Below are positions 8,401 to 20,100 of a stretch of DNA of 64,000 bases, in pieces. The stretch is from NCBI RefSeq assembly GCF_004362215.1, contig NZ_SNWR01000001.1, forward strand, positions 6,368,001 to 6,432,000. The letters are read 5' to 3'. The notes under the pieces are model-generated. The model ran no database searches. It had not been told where the DNA came from and saw nothing but the letters and a program-made list of their open reading frames with translations. The DNA is from Paractinoplanes brasiliensis (GTDB lineage: Bacteria; Actinomycetota; Actinomycetes; Mycobacteriales; Micromonosporaceae). Numbering within the stretch: position 1 is the first letter of the stretch; each line of letters begins with the position of its first letter. The translations under genes and the position numbers were made by a program.

Positions 8401-9861
8401 TCAGCCCCGGTCGTAGCGGATCAGTCGCAGCGCGCCGGTGTCCCAGCGGCCCCGCTCCTGATATTCGCCGCGCAGCACCTGCGTCTTCCAGGGCTCCATG
8501 CTCTTGAGGGGGTCGGCGTCACCCCACTGCCAGCGCACCACCCAGATGCGGCCGGCGGCGGAAAGCGCGGCCGGATCCGTTCGCTCGACGACCTGATAGG
8601 GCCGCCGGGCGTCGTACGACCCGGTGGCCAGCACGTCCCGCGGCCGGATCCGCTCGGGCACGTAGTAACGAAGGGCCTCCCGCGGCGACCACTCGTCGGA
8701 GTCGACGAACACGACGGCGTCGCCGGAGCGGTATTCCCGCTCGAAGACCTGCCGCATCCGGTCGCCGTCGAAACCGAGATGCCCGCCGCCGGACCGGGCG
8801 GCCAGGTGCGCCGGCAACCCGGCGAGCAGGACGACCGCAACGAGCACGCCACCGAGCACCGCCCGCACCGAGGCCAGGGGCCGGGCGGCGGCGATCACGA
8901 ACGCCGGGAAGCTGAACAGGACGTACCGGGGGTGCCAGAGGTTGGGCCCGACGACGGTGACCAGCATCAGGACGGCGGCCGGGGCGAGCGCCCAGGCGAT
9001 CAGCGGCCCGCGCCACTCGCCGCCGCGGAACCAGCCCCAGACGGCCAGTCCGATCAGGACGGCGCCGGCCGTCACACCGCCGCCCAGGGTGTCGAGGAAC
9101 CCGCCGACGTCCCGTACGGAGATCTCCGCCAGCCAGTCCACCTGGGCGGTCTGGCCGGCGCCGGCCACCGCCAGCGGGGCCGTCACCGCGATCGCCGCCC
9201 CGGCCGACAACGCCCACCGGACCCGCAGGGCGCGGTCGCCCCGGCGAACGAGGAGCAGGTGGGCGATCAGGATCAGCAGGGTCATCAGGTGGAAGCAGCC
9301 GGCCAGGGCCAACGCCACCGCGTAACCCGCCCACGCCGCCCGGGATCGCTCCCGCGTGACCCGCAGCAGCAGGTAGGTCGCAAGAACGGCGAACAGGACC
9401 GCGATCGCGTACGGCCGTGCCTCCTGCGCCGTCCGCGTCGTCACCGGCACGAAAGCGAAGAGCAGGGCGGCGACGACACCCGCCCGCTGCCCGAAGAGGC
9501 GCTCGGCCAGCATCGCGGTGCAGCCGGCGGCCGCCGCGATCGCCAGCACGCTCGGCAGCCGCAGCGCCAGCTCCGAGGTGCCGGCGACCGTCGTCCAGGC
9601 ATGCATCAGCACGTAGTAGGGCGCCATCGTGACGTCCTGGACCTCGAAGATCCGGAACATCTCGGCCCAGGACCGGCCCACCGCGGAACGGGTCGCCAGC
9701 TCGTCGGCCCAGAGCCCGGGAGTGCCGGCGCCGATGAGGGCGACGATGGCGGTGAGCAGGGCCGCTCCGACCGGGGCGGTCAGGGCGGGCAGCGACTGGC
9801 GGACCGGCGGACGCTCGGTCGCGTCCGGGACGACGAGGGGTGGGCGTTCGAGCTGGGACAC
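8401..9861 (-). CDS. GT39/PMT-like multi-pass membrane glycosyltransferase
   Basis: A 486-residue membrane protein of the dolichyl-phosphate-mannose/ArnT-like (GT-C) kind. It has an early acidic motif (WADELATRS, with the DE pair typical of the first loop), about ten hydrophobic segments between residues 28 and 360, and a soluble C-terminal part of about 125 residues. The start is a GTG with GGAGGTG about 5 bases upstream. Enzymes of this class transfer a sugar from a polyprenyl phosphate donor outside the membrane. Here it may glycosylate the peptide product during export, or act on the cell surface. A single 11-bp CTAN repeat pair lies upstream (9949-9966), which links it to the cluster. 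Substrate unknown. Confidence 0.75.
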   Translation of the reverse strand: MSQLERPPLVVPDATERPPVRQSLPALTAPVGAALLTAIVALIGAGTPGLWADELATRSAVGRSWAEMFRIFEVQDVTMAPYYVLMHAWTTVAGTSELALRLPSVLAIAAAAGCTAMLAERLFGQRAGVVAALLFAFVPVTTRTAQEARPYAIAVLFAVLATYLLLRVTRERSRAAWAGYAVALALAGCFHLMTLLILIAHLLLVRRGDRALRVRWALSAGAAIAVTAPLAVAGAGQTAQVDWLAEISVRDVGGFLDTLGGGVTAGAVLIGLAVWGWFRGGEWRGPLIAWALAPAAVLMLVTVVGPNLWHPRYVLFSFPAFVIAAARPLASVRAVLGGVLVAVVLLAGLPAHLAARSGGGHLGFDGDRMRQVFEREYRSGDAVVFVDSDEWSPREALRYYVPERIRPRDVLATGSYDARRPYQVVERTDPAALSAAGRIWVVRWQWGDADPLKSMEPWKTQVLRGEYQERGRWDTGALRLIRYDRG

Positions 9862-9948
9862 TGCGGCACCTCCGCGGGACGGACCGGATGGTCGCGGCCC
9901 GCGCGAGAGTCGTGCGGCGCCGGCCGGGCGTTCAGCACAGCCGCCGCG

Positions 9949-9966
9949 CCTAGCGGGGTTCTATAC
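9949..9966 (-). promoter_or_regulatory. Half operator: one 11-bp-spaced CTAN repeat pair upstream of the GT39-like gene
   Basis: On the plus strand CCTAGCG (9949) and TCTATAC (9960) are 11 bp apart. The site is about 90 bp upstream of the GTG start at 9861. It matches one half of the full modules at 7171, 21307 and 26165; no opposed pair is seen. Confidence 0.45.
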
Positions 9967-9983
9967 CGTGGCCGGCCGCGCGT

Positions 9984-11132
9984 TCACGGCCGGAGCATCC
10001 GGGCCCCCGCCGCGTGCAAGGTGGAGAACGCCTTGCAGAAGGCGAACCGGACGAGGTCACGGCCGCCGGTCCGGTCGTGATAGAACGCGGAGCCGGGAAG
10101 GGCCGCCACCCCCGGCCGCCGGATCAGATCCTCGCACCAGGTCACGTCGTCGCCCGGGCACCGGGCCATGACGAAGTACCCACCGTCCGGCACCGCCACC
10201 TCGAGCCCGGTCCGGCGCAGGTAGTCGAGCAACAGATCGCGCCGGACGGCGAATCCCCTTGCCAGCTCGTCGAAGTAACCCGAACGCGGGGCGTCGTCGA
10301 GCATCGCCGCCACCGCCTGCTGCAACGGGGACGGCGCGGCGAAGGTGACGAACTGGTGCACCCGCCGGATCGCGTCGGTGACGGCGTGCGACGCGAGGGT
10401 CCAGCCCACCCGCCATCCGGTGACGCCGAACGTCTTCGACGCCGACGAGATGATCACCGATCGTTCCCGGCACTCCGGGACCGACGACACCCGCCGGTGC
10501 GCCCGCCCGTCGTAGATGAGGTGCTCGTAGGTCTCGTCGCAGACGAGGTAGGCGTCGTACCGCTCGGCCAGCTCGGCCGCCCCGCGCAGCTCCTCGGCGG
10601 TGAACAACCGCCCGCTGGGGTTGCCCGGAGTGTTCAGGAAGATCAGGCGGGTGCGGGGGTTGCACGCCGCGGCCAGCCGTTCGAGGTCGAGCACGAAGTC
10701 CGGGAACGTCGTGGGCACGAACCGGACCACACCGCCGGCCGCGACCACGCTGGGCGGATACGTCTCGTAGTACGGCTCGATGACGATCGCCTCGTCGCCC
10801 GGTTCCAGCAGCGCCGCGGCGGTCGACCAGACGGCCTCGGTGGCTCCCGCGGTGACGGTCACCTCGGTGTCCGGGTCGTACGTGACGCCGTACCGCATTT
10901 TCGCGTGGGTGGACACGGCAGCGCGCAGCGACGCGAGACCGGGGCTGGGCGCGTACTGGTTGATGTGCTGCCGCATGGCGGTGGCGGCCGCCTCGACCAG
11001 CGCGGGCGGGGCCGGGAAGTCCGGGACGCCCTGAGCCAGGTTGATCACCCGGTGCTCGGCGGCGAGGTCGCTCACCCGAGAGAACATCGAGATCCCGAAG
11101 GGCCGCATGACGGTGCGCAACGGTGTGGTCAT
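9984..11132 (-). CDS. Class I/II PLP-dependent aminotransferase
   Basis: A 382-residue fold-type I aminotransferase of the KAT/methionine-aminotransferase-like subgroup. Key residues are visible: NTPGNPSG, the DETYEHLIYDG stretch with the PLP-binding Asp and Tyr, the SSASKTFGVTGWRVGW motif with the Schiff-base Lys near residue 231, and a C-terminal VRFAFCK Arg for the substrate carboxylate. Its ATG overlaps the NRPS stop (ATGA), so it is the second gene of the NRPS operon. It probably makes or interconverts a precursor amino or keto acid for the peptide. The substrate cannot be read from the sequence. Confidence 0.9.
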   Translation of the reverse strand: MTTPLRTVMRPFGISMFSRVSDLAAEHRVINLAQGVPDFPAPPALVEAAATAMRQHINQYAPSPGLASLRAAVSTHAKMRYGVTYDPDTEVTVTAGATEAVWSTAAALLEPGDEAIVIEPYYETYPPSVVAAGGVVRFVPTTFPDFVLDLERLAAACNPRTRLIFLNTPGNPSGRLFTAEELRGAAELAERYDAYLVCDETYEHLIYDGRAHRRVSSVPECRERSVIISSASKTFGVTGWRVGWTLASHAVTDAIRRVHQFVTFAAPSPLQQAVAAMLDDAPRSGYFDELARGFAVRRDLLLDYLRRTGLEVAVPDGGYFVMARCPGDDVTWCEDLIRRPGVAALPGSAFYHDRTGGRDLVRFAFCKAFSTLHAAGARMLRP

Positions 11133-14100
11133 GGCGCCAGCGCCTTGGCCAGGATCGCGCCGATCGCCGCCACCGCCTCGGGCCGGGTGAACATGCCCTC
11201 GTGGTCGGAGTCGATGTCGTGATCGTCGATCAGCCCGCGGACGTACGGCTGCCAGCGGGCGCTGTCCGCGACCTTGACCCCGCCCGGGGCAGCCGAGAAG
11301 AACAGCACGTCACCGCGGTAGAGGCCGGGCTCGAAGGCCCGCATCAGCTGGACGTTGTTGACGTAGATGTCCAGCATGCGGACGATCTGGTCGTCGGTCA
11401 GGTCCGCGAAGGCGTTGTTGTAGGTCCGCAGGTGCGCGAGGTAGCGCTCCATCGGGAAGGCGCCCTCGACCAGCTCCTCCTCCTCGAACGGGAAGCCCAC
11501 CGCCCGCATCTGCTGAGCGACGATCTCGCTCGTGCTGAGGCGCGGCGACTCCTTGCCCTGCGGGTGGGAGTCGACCAGCACGAGCAGGTCGACCTCCTCG
11601 CCCTGCTCCTGCAGCAGGGTGGCGATCGCGTGCGCCGCATGGCCGCCGAACGACCAGCCCAGCAGGCGGTAGGGCCCGTGCGGCTGCACCTTGCGGATCT
11701 CGGCGAGGTAGTCGGCCGCCATCTCCTCGACCGTGGAGGGCAGCGGCTCGACCTCGGCGATCCCGCGCGCCTGCAGCCCGTAGATCGGCTGCTGGGGATC
11801 GAGCTGCGCCATGAGCCCGGAGTAGCACCAGCTCGCCCCCGAACCCGCGTGCACGCAGAACAGCGGTGTCAGCTCGCCCCGCGCGCGCAGCGGCAACATC
11901 GTGCGCAGCGCGGCGCCCGGGTCGTCGGGCCGGGTGGTGGCGAGCGCCTCGACCAGCTCGGCCACTGTCGGGGACTCGAACAGCGTGCGCACCGCGAGGT
12001 CGAGGCCGAGCACTGCCTTGACCCGGCGGATCAGGCTCGCGACGAGCATCGAGTGGCCGCCGAGCTCGAAGAAGTTGTCGTCGACCCCCACGTCCTGCAC
12101 CTTGAGCACCTCCGCGAACAACCCGCAGAGGATCTCCTCGCGGGCGCCGTGCGGTGCCCTGCGCCCGGCCCGCGACGGCTCGGCGGTGACGTCCGGCAGG
12201 GCGCGGCGGTCGAGTTTGCCGTTGACCGTGAACGGAAGACTGTCGATCGGCACGATGACCGACGGCATCATGTAATCCGGCAGCGCGCTCTGCGCGTGGG
12301 CCCGGAGCTCGTCCACGCCGAACTCGGCGCCGCCGGCCGGAACGACGTACGCGACCAGCCGCTTGTCGTCGGTGAGCAGCACCGCCGCCCGGACCACCGA
12401 CGGATGACCCCCCAGCACCTGCTCGATCTCGCCCAGCTCGATCCGGAAACCGCGCAGCTTCACCTGATGGTCGGCGCGCCCGACGAAATCGAGCAGGCCG
12501 TCGGGCCGATGGCGGACGAGGTCGCCGGAGCGGTACATCCGGGCGCCGCGCCCGTCGAACGGGTCGGCCACGAACCGCTCGGCGGTCAGGCCGGGACGGT
12601 TGTGGTAGCCGCGGGCCAGCCCGGCCCCGGCGATGTACAGCTCACCGGTGACGCCGACCGGCACCGGCATCAACCCCTCGTCCAGCACGTACAGGCGGGT
12701 GTTGTCGACCGGCCCGCCGATCGGCGGAACCGCCGGCCAGTCGGCGACGTCCGAAGGCAGCGGCCAGGCCGTGACGACCTGTGTCTCCGTGGGCCCGTAC
12801 TGGTTGTGCAGCTGGTTGCCGGGCCACCGCGAGTAGAACCGGCGTACGTGCTCCCGCAGGGTCAGCGCCTCGCCGGCCTGGGCCACCAGCCCGAGCGCCG
12901 ACAGGTCCTCGCCGTACTCCTGCGCCGCCTCGAACACCGCGTCCACGACGAGATTGGGGGACAGCAGTTCCTGTACGCGGTGGCGCGCCATCCACGCCGC
13001 GAGCTCGCGCGGGTCACGGCGGATCTCCTCCGGGCAGGCGACCAGCGACTTGCCGTACAGCAGCGCGGACAGCATCTCCTGGACCGACACGTCGAAGCTG
13101 ACCGCCGCGAACTGGGCGGTGACCGTGCCCGGGCCGCCCGGCACGGAACGGTTGTGCCACTCCAGCACGTTCACCATGGCCCCGGTGGTCATCACCACGC
13201 CCTTGGGCCGGCCGGTCGATCCCGACGTGTGGATGACGTACGAAGGGTGCAGCGGCGACAGGCGGCTCGTCCGTTCGTCGTCCCGCACGTCGGTCGCCGG
13301 CCGGGTGAGCTCTCCGCGCACGTCGATCCGGGCGCCGGGACCGGCCGGCAGCGACAGCCCGCCCAGGTCGGTGGTGAGCACGGCGGCCGGTGAGACGTTC
13401 TCGAGCATGTACGCCACCCGGGCCGGCGGCAGGTTCGGATCGACCGGGAAGTAGGCCGCGCCCGCCTTGAGCACCGCCATCAGCCCCGCGACCAGCTCCG
13501 GCGATCGGGGCAGCACGACCGCCACGAAGTCCTCCGGGCCGACACCGTGCTCGATCAGGGCCCGGGCCAGCTGGTTCGCGCGGGCGTTGAGTTCCTCGTA
13601 CGTCCACGTCACCTCGCCGAAGCTGACGGCCGGCGCGTGCGGCGCCCGCGCCACCTGTGCCTCGAACAACGCGGGGAGGGTGGCCGTGGTGACCTCCCGT
13701 CCGGTGTCGTTCCACTCGGTCAGCAGCCACCGGCGTTCCTGGTCGGTCAGCAGCTCGATCCGGCTGATCCGGCGGTCCGGCTCGCCGGCCACCGCCGTCA
13801 GCGCCTGCGTGAGGCGGACGACCAGCGACTCGGCGGTGGACCGGTCGAACAGGTCGGTGCTGAACAGCAGCTCGCCGTGGACCGGGCCGGCGTCGGCGCC
13901 GGCGAACAGCGCGAAGGAGAGGTCGAACCGGGCCACGCCGGTGTGGACCGGCCGGTCGGCCACCCGGAGTCCGCCGAGGTCGCCGGGGGCAGTACGCCCG
14001 GGTTCCTGCTGCTGCCAGAGCAGCTCGGTCTGGAACAGCGGATGGCGGGCCAGCGAGCGGGCCGGGTTCAGCTCCTCGACCAGCCGCTCGAACGGCACGT

Positions 14101-17100
14101 CCTGGTGCGCGTACGCGTCGAGGTCGACCTCCCGGATCCGTCCGAGGAGTTCGGTGAAGGTGGGATCCCCGGTGAGGTCGCACCGCAGCACCAGGGTGTT
14201 GACAAAGAACCCGACCAGCTTGTCCAGGGCCGTGTCGGCACGCCCGGCGATGGGGGTGCCGATCGGGATGTCGGTGCCCGCCCCGAGCCGGGACAGCACC
14301 ACCGCCAGCGCCGCCTGCACCACCATGAAGGCGGTGGTCCCGGTGCGGGCGGCCACGTCGAGCAGCCCGGCGTGCAGGGACGCGGGCAGGTCGAACCGCA
14401 CCACCTGCCCGGCCTGGGTGCCCCGGGCCGGGCGGGGACGGTCGGTGGGCAGCGAGATCTCCTCCGGCAGCCCGGCGAGCGCCCGGCGCCAGTAGGCGAG
14501 CTGTCCCTCCTGCTCCCCCTCGAGCAGCCCGCGCTGCCACAGCGCGAAGTCGGCGTACTGGACCGGCAGCGGTTCCCAGTCCGGCTCCCGGCCGGCCCGG
14601 CGCGCCCCGTACGCGCTGGTCAGGTCGTCGGCGAGCACCGGCATCGACCAGCCGTCGCTCGCGATGTGGTGCATCAGGAGCAGGGCCACCCACTCGTCGG
14701 GGCCGGTGCGGAACACCGACATCCGGATGGGGATCTCGCGGGACAGGTCGAAGCTGTGGCGCGCGGCGGCCCGGAGGTCGTCGTCCAGGTCGGTCGCCGG
14801 CGCGACGCTGAACGGCGGCCGCACGTCGTCCAGGACGATCTGGTGGGAGCCGTCGGCGTCGTCGGCGAAGACGGTCCGCAGGCTTTCGTGCCGGTTGACG
14901 ACGTCGCCGAACGCGGCCTCCAGCGCGGCGAGATCGAGCTCGCCGGTCAGCCGCAGCGCGGACGCCAGGTTGTAGGTGGGCGTCGGCCCTTCCATCCGGT
15001 GCAGGAACCAGAGCCGCTGCTGGGCGGAGGAGAGCGGCACCCGCTCCGGGCGCCGTCCGGCCGCCAACGCCGGCCGGGCGCCCCGGGCGTCGCCGATGAC
15101 CGCCGCGAGCTTCGCGACCGTGCTCGCCTGGAACAGGTCCCGCACGACGATCTGGACGCCGAGGGTGGTGCGGATGCGGCTGGCGAGGCGCATGGCGAGC
15201 AGGGAGTGGCCGCCGTGGGTGAAGAAGTCGTCGTCGATCGTGATGGCGGGTTGGCCGAGGGTTTCGGCGAACAGGGTCTGGAGGATGCGTTCGTGGGCGG
15301 TGCGGGGTGCGCGTCCGCTGGGGGCGGTGGTTTCCGGTGGTGGGGGTAGGGCTTTGCGGTTGAGTTTGCCGTTGTCGGTGAGGGGGAGGTGGGGGAGTTC
15401 GATGGTGGTGGTGGGGAGCATGTGGTCGGGGAGGGTTGTGGCGAGTTGTTGTCGGATGTGGTGGGTGGTGGTGGGGGTGGTGGTGACGAGGTAGGCGATG
15501 AGTTGGTGGTTGTGGGTGGTGATGGCGGCGGCGGTGATGTGGGGGAGGTTGGTGAGGGCGGTTTCGATTTCTTGGGGTTCGATGCGGTGGCCGCGGAGTT
15601 TGATTTGGTTGTCGGTGCGGCCGAGGTATTGCAGGGTGCCGGTGGTGGTCCATTGGGCGAGGTCGCCGGTGCGGTACATGCGGGTGCCGGGTGGGCCGTA
15701 GGGGTTGGCGGTGAAGCGTTGGGTGGTGAGGGTGGGTTGGTGGTGGTAGCCGTGGGCGAGGCCGTGGCCGGCGATGTAGAGGTCGCCGGGGGTTCCGGGT
15801 GGGGTGGGTTGGAGGTTGTTGTCGAGGATGTAGGTCTGGGTGTTGGTGATGGGTTTGCCGATGTGGGGTGGGGTGTTGTGGTGGATGGGGGTGGTGGTGG
15901 ACCAGATGGTGGTTTCGGTGGGTCCGTACATGTTGTGGACGGTGGGGGCGTGGTGGGTGAGGGTTTGGGCGAGGGGTGGGGGTAGTGCTTCGCCGCCGAC
16001 GAGGATGTGGGTGTTGGTGAGGGTGTGTGGTCGTTCGGTGGTGATGGCGTGCCAGAGGCTGGGGGTGGCTTGCATCATGGTGATCTGGCCGGTGTCGAGG
16101 ATGTCGCACAGCGCCGCCGGGTCACGGGCGGTGTCCTGATCGGTCAGCACGACCGCCGCGCCACAGACGAGGGGCAGCAGGAGTTCCAGGCCCGCGATGT
16201 CGAAGCCGACGGTCGTCACGGCGAGGAGCCGGTCGCCGGTGGTGAGCGGGAAACGCTCGCGCATGTCGTACAGGAAGTTGTCCAGCGCAACCCGGGGCAC
16301 CACGACACCCTTGGGCCGGCCCGTCGAACCGGATGTGAAGATCACGTACGCCGGAGCCGAACCCGGGACCCGCACGTCCGGGTTGGCCGTGTCGCCGCCG
16401 GGGTTGTGGATCGGGGTCGACAGCGTGAGCACGGGTGCGACGTCGTCCAGCATGTAGGCGACCCGGTCGGCGGGGTAGTTCACGTCGATGGGCAGGAAGG
16501 CGGCGCCGGTCTTGAGCACCGCCAGCACCGACACCACGAGCTCGACCGAGCGGGGCAGGGTCACCGCCACGAACTCCCCGGGGCCGGCTCCGTCGGCGAT
16601 CAGAACCCGGGCGACCTGATTGACGCGGGTGTTGAGCTCGGCGTAGGACACGACCTGGTCGCCGAAGATCACGGCGGGTGCGTCCGGGGTGGTTGACACG
16701 GAGGATTCGAACCAGTCGACGAAGGAGCCGGTCGGCAGTTCTGCGGCGGTGTCGTTCCAGCCGGTGAGGGTTTGGTGTCGTTCGTCGGCCGAGAGCAGGT
16801 CCCAGCGGGTCACCGGGGTGCCGGGGTCGGCGGCGGCCAGTTCGAGGACCCGCAGGAACCGCTCGACCAGCACCTCCACCGAACCACGATCGAACAACTC
16901 GGTGGCGTACTCGACCTTTCCCGTCAGGGCGGTGCCGTCGCCGCTGTCGCCGAGAGCGAACCGCAGGTCGGTCATGACGGCGCCCGTGCCGGTCGGCTCG
17001 CCGGCGACGGTGAGATCGCCGAGCCTGTCCGCCTGCCCCAGGGCCGCCTGCTGATCGACGTTGTTGAACGCCAGCATCACCTGGAAGAGCGGGTGCCGGG

Positions 17101-20100
17101 CCATCGAGCGGGCCGGGTTGAGCACCTCGACCAGCCGCTCGAACGGCACGTCCTGATGCTCGTACGCGGCCAGGTTCGCCTCCCGGACCCGGGCCAGCAG
17201 CTCGGGGAAGGTCGGGTCGCCGGACAGGTCCGTCCGCAGCACCAGGATGTTCAGGAAGAACCCGACCAGATCCTCCAGCGACTCGTCGGTGCGCCCGGCG
17301 ATCGGGGTGCCGATCGGGATGTCGGCGCCCGCGCCCAGCCGCGACAGCAGCACCGCCAGCGCCGCCTGCACCACCATGAAGATGCTCACGTGCTGCTCGG
17401 CCGCCGTCCGGTCGAGCGCGCGCCGCAGCTCGGCCGGGATGACGAACGGCACCTCGTCGCCGTGGTGGCCGGCCTGGAGCGGGCGGGGCCGGTCCCTCGG
17501 CAGCGCGAGCTCGTCGGGCAGGCCGTCCAGCGCCTGACGCCAGTACGACAGCTGCCGCGAGATCGGGCTGTCCGGATCCTCCTCGGAGCCGAGAACCTTC
17601 CGCTGCCACAGCGTGTAGTCGGCGTACTGGACCGGCAACGGCTTCCAGTCCGGCTCTGTCCCGGCCGTACGGGCCGCGTAGGCGGTGAGGAGGTCGCGGA
17701 CGAGGACCGGGGCCGACCAGCCGCCGTCGCCGGCGATGTGATGCAGGACCAGCACGAGGACGTGCCGGTCGGCCGCGAGCCGTAGCACGGTGGCCCGCAG
17801 CGGTGGCTCCTCGGCGAGGTCGAACCCGCGCCCGGCCACCTCGCTCACCCGCTCGGCCAGCTCACGCTCGGCCACCGGCAGGACCGGGACGGCTGTCCGG
17901 ACCGAGGGCAGGACGAGCTGGTGGGAGCCGTCGGCGTCGTCGGCGAAGACGGTGCGCAGGGTCTCGTGCCGGTCGGTGACATCAGCGAACGCGGCCTCCA
18001 GCGCGCGGACGTCGAGCGGGCCGGTCAGGCGCAGCGCGACCGGCACGTTGTACGCCGGGCTGAGCCCGTCCAGCCGGTTGAGGAACCACAGCCGCTGCTG
18101 GGCGAACGAGAGCGGAAGCCGCTCCGGGCGGGGACCGGCGGTCAGCGGGGGCCGGGCGCCCGCCGCCGAGCCGAGGGCCGCCGACAACCCCGCCACCGTC
18201 GGGGAGTCGAACAACTGACTGATCTCGAGCTGGACGCCGAGGGTGGTGCGGATGCGGCTGGCGAGGCGCATGGCGAGCAGGGAGTGGCCGCCGTGGGTGA
18301 AGAAGTCGTCGTCGATCGTGATGGGCCGGCCGAGGGTTTCGGCGAAGAGCGTGCAGAGGACTTGTTCCTGCGGTGTGCGCGGCGGTCGCCCGGTGGGCGG
18401 GGTGTTCGTGGTGTCGGGAAGGGGTAGGGCTTTGCGGTTGAGTTTGCCGTTGTCGGTGAGGGGGAGGTGGGGGAGTTCGATGGTGGTGGTGGGGAGCATG
18501 TGGTCGGGGAGGGTTGTGGCGAGTTGTTGTCGGATGTGGTGGGTGGTGGTGGGGGTGGTGGTGACGAGGTAGGCGATGAGTTGGTGGTTGTGGGTGGTGA
18601 TGGCGGCGGCGGTGATGTGGGGGAGGTTGGTGAGGGCGGTTTCGATTTCTTGGGGTTCGATGCGGTGGCCGCGGAGTTTGATTTGGTTGTCGGTGCGGCC
18701 GAGGTATTGCAGGGTGCCGGTGGTGGTCCATTGGGCGAGGTCGCCGGTGCGGTACATGCGGGTGCCGGGTGGGCCGTAGGGGTTGGCGGTGAAGCGTTGG
18801 GTGGTGAGGGTGGGTTGGTGGTGGTAGCCGTGGGCGAGGCCGTGGCCGGCGATGTAGAGGTCGCCGGGGGTTCCGGGTGGGGTGGGTTGGAGGTTGTTGT
18901 CGAGGATGTAGGTCTGGGTGTTGGTGATGGGTTTGCCGATGTGGGGTGGGGTGTTGTGGTGGATGGGGGTGGTGGTGGACCAGATGGTGGTTTCGGTGGG
19001 TCCGTACATGTTGTGGACGGTGGGGGCGTGGTGGGTGAGGGTTTGGGCGAGGGGTGGGGGTAGTGCTTCGCCGCCGACGAGGATGTGGGTGTTGGTGAGG
19101 GTGTGTGGTCGTTCGGTGGTGATGGCGTGCCAGAGGCTGGGGGTGGCTTGCATCATGGTGATCTGGCCGGTGTCGAGGATGTCGCACAGCGCGGCCGGAT
19201 CACGCGCCGTGTCCCGGTCGGCCAGGACGACGGTTGCGCCGACCGTCAAGGGCAGGAACAACTCGAGCCCGGCGATGTCGAAGCCGATGGTGGTGACGGC
19301 AAGCAGCTGATCCCCCGCGGCCAGGGGAAGCTGCCGGCGCATGGCGAACAGGAAGTTGTCGAGCGCCGCGCGGGGGACCACGACACCCTTGGGCCGTCCG
19401 GTGGATCCCGACGTGAAGATCACATAGGCCGGGGCGGCGGCGGGCACACGCCGGGCCAGGTTCGTGGGATCGCCGCCCTCGTCGAGAACCGGTTCGGAGA
19501 GCGTCAGCACGGGTGCGACGTCGTCGAGCATGTGGGCGACCCGGTCGGCGGGGTAGTTCACGTCGATGGGCAGGAAGGCGGCGCCGGTCTTGAGCACTGC
19601 CAGCAGCGATACGAGCAGGTCGACCGAGCGGGGCAGGGTCACCGCCACGAACTGTCCCGGGCCGGCGCCCTTGTCCGCCAGGATCCGCGCCGTCCGGTTG
19701 ACGCGGGTGTTGAGCTGGGCGTAGGACACGACCTGGTCGCCGAAGATCACGGCGGGTGCGTCCGGGGTGGTTGACACGGAGGATTCGAACCAGTCGACGA
19801 AGGAGCCGGTCGGCAGTTCTGCGGCGGTGTCGTTCCAGCCGGTGAGGGTTTGGTGTCGTTCGTCGGCCGAGAGCACGTCCCAACGGGTCACCGGGGTGCC
19901 GGGGTCGGCGGCGGCCAGTTCGAGGACCCGCAGGAACCGCTCGACCAGCACCTCCACCGAACCACGATCGAACAGGTCGGTGGCGTAGGTCAGGGAGCCC
20001 GGGATGCCGGCGGGTGCGCCGGGGCCGGCGTGCCGCTCCCCGAAAGTGAAGGACAGGTCGAACCGCGCGATCCCGGTGTCCGCCGGGAAGGGGGACACCC

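Noticed and set aside
13014..16109. A 1031-codon minus-strand frame rich in His and Pro
   Set aside because: It is an out-of-frame reading of the NRPS repeat block on the same strand. The NRPS frame carries all domain motifs.
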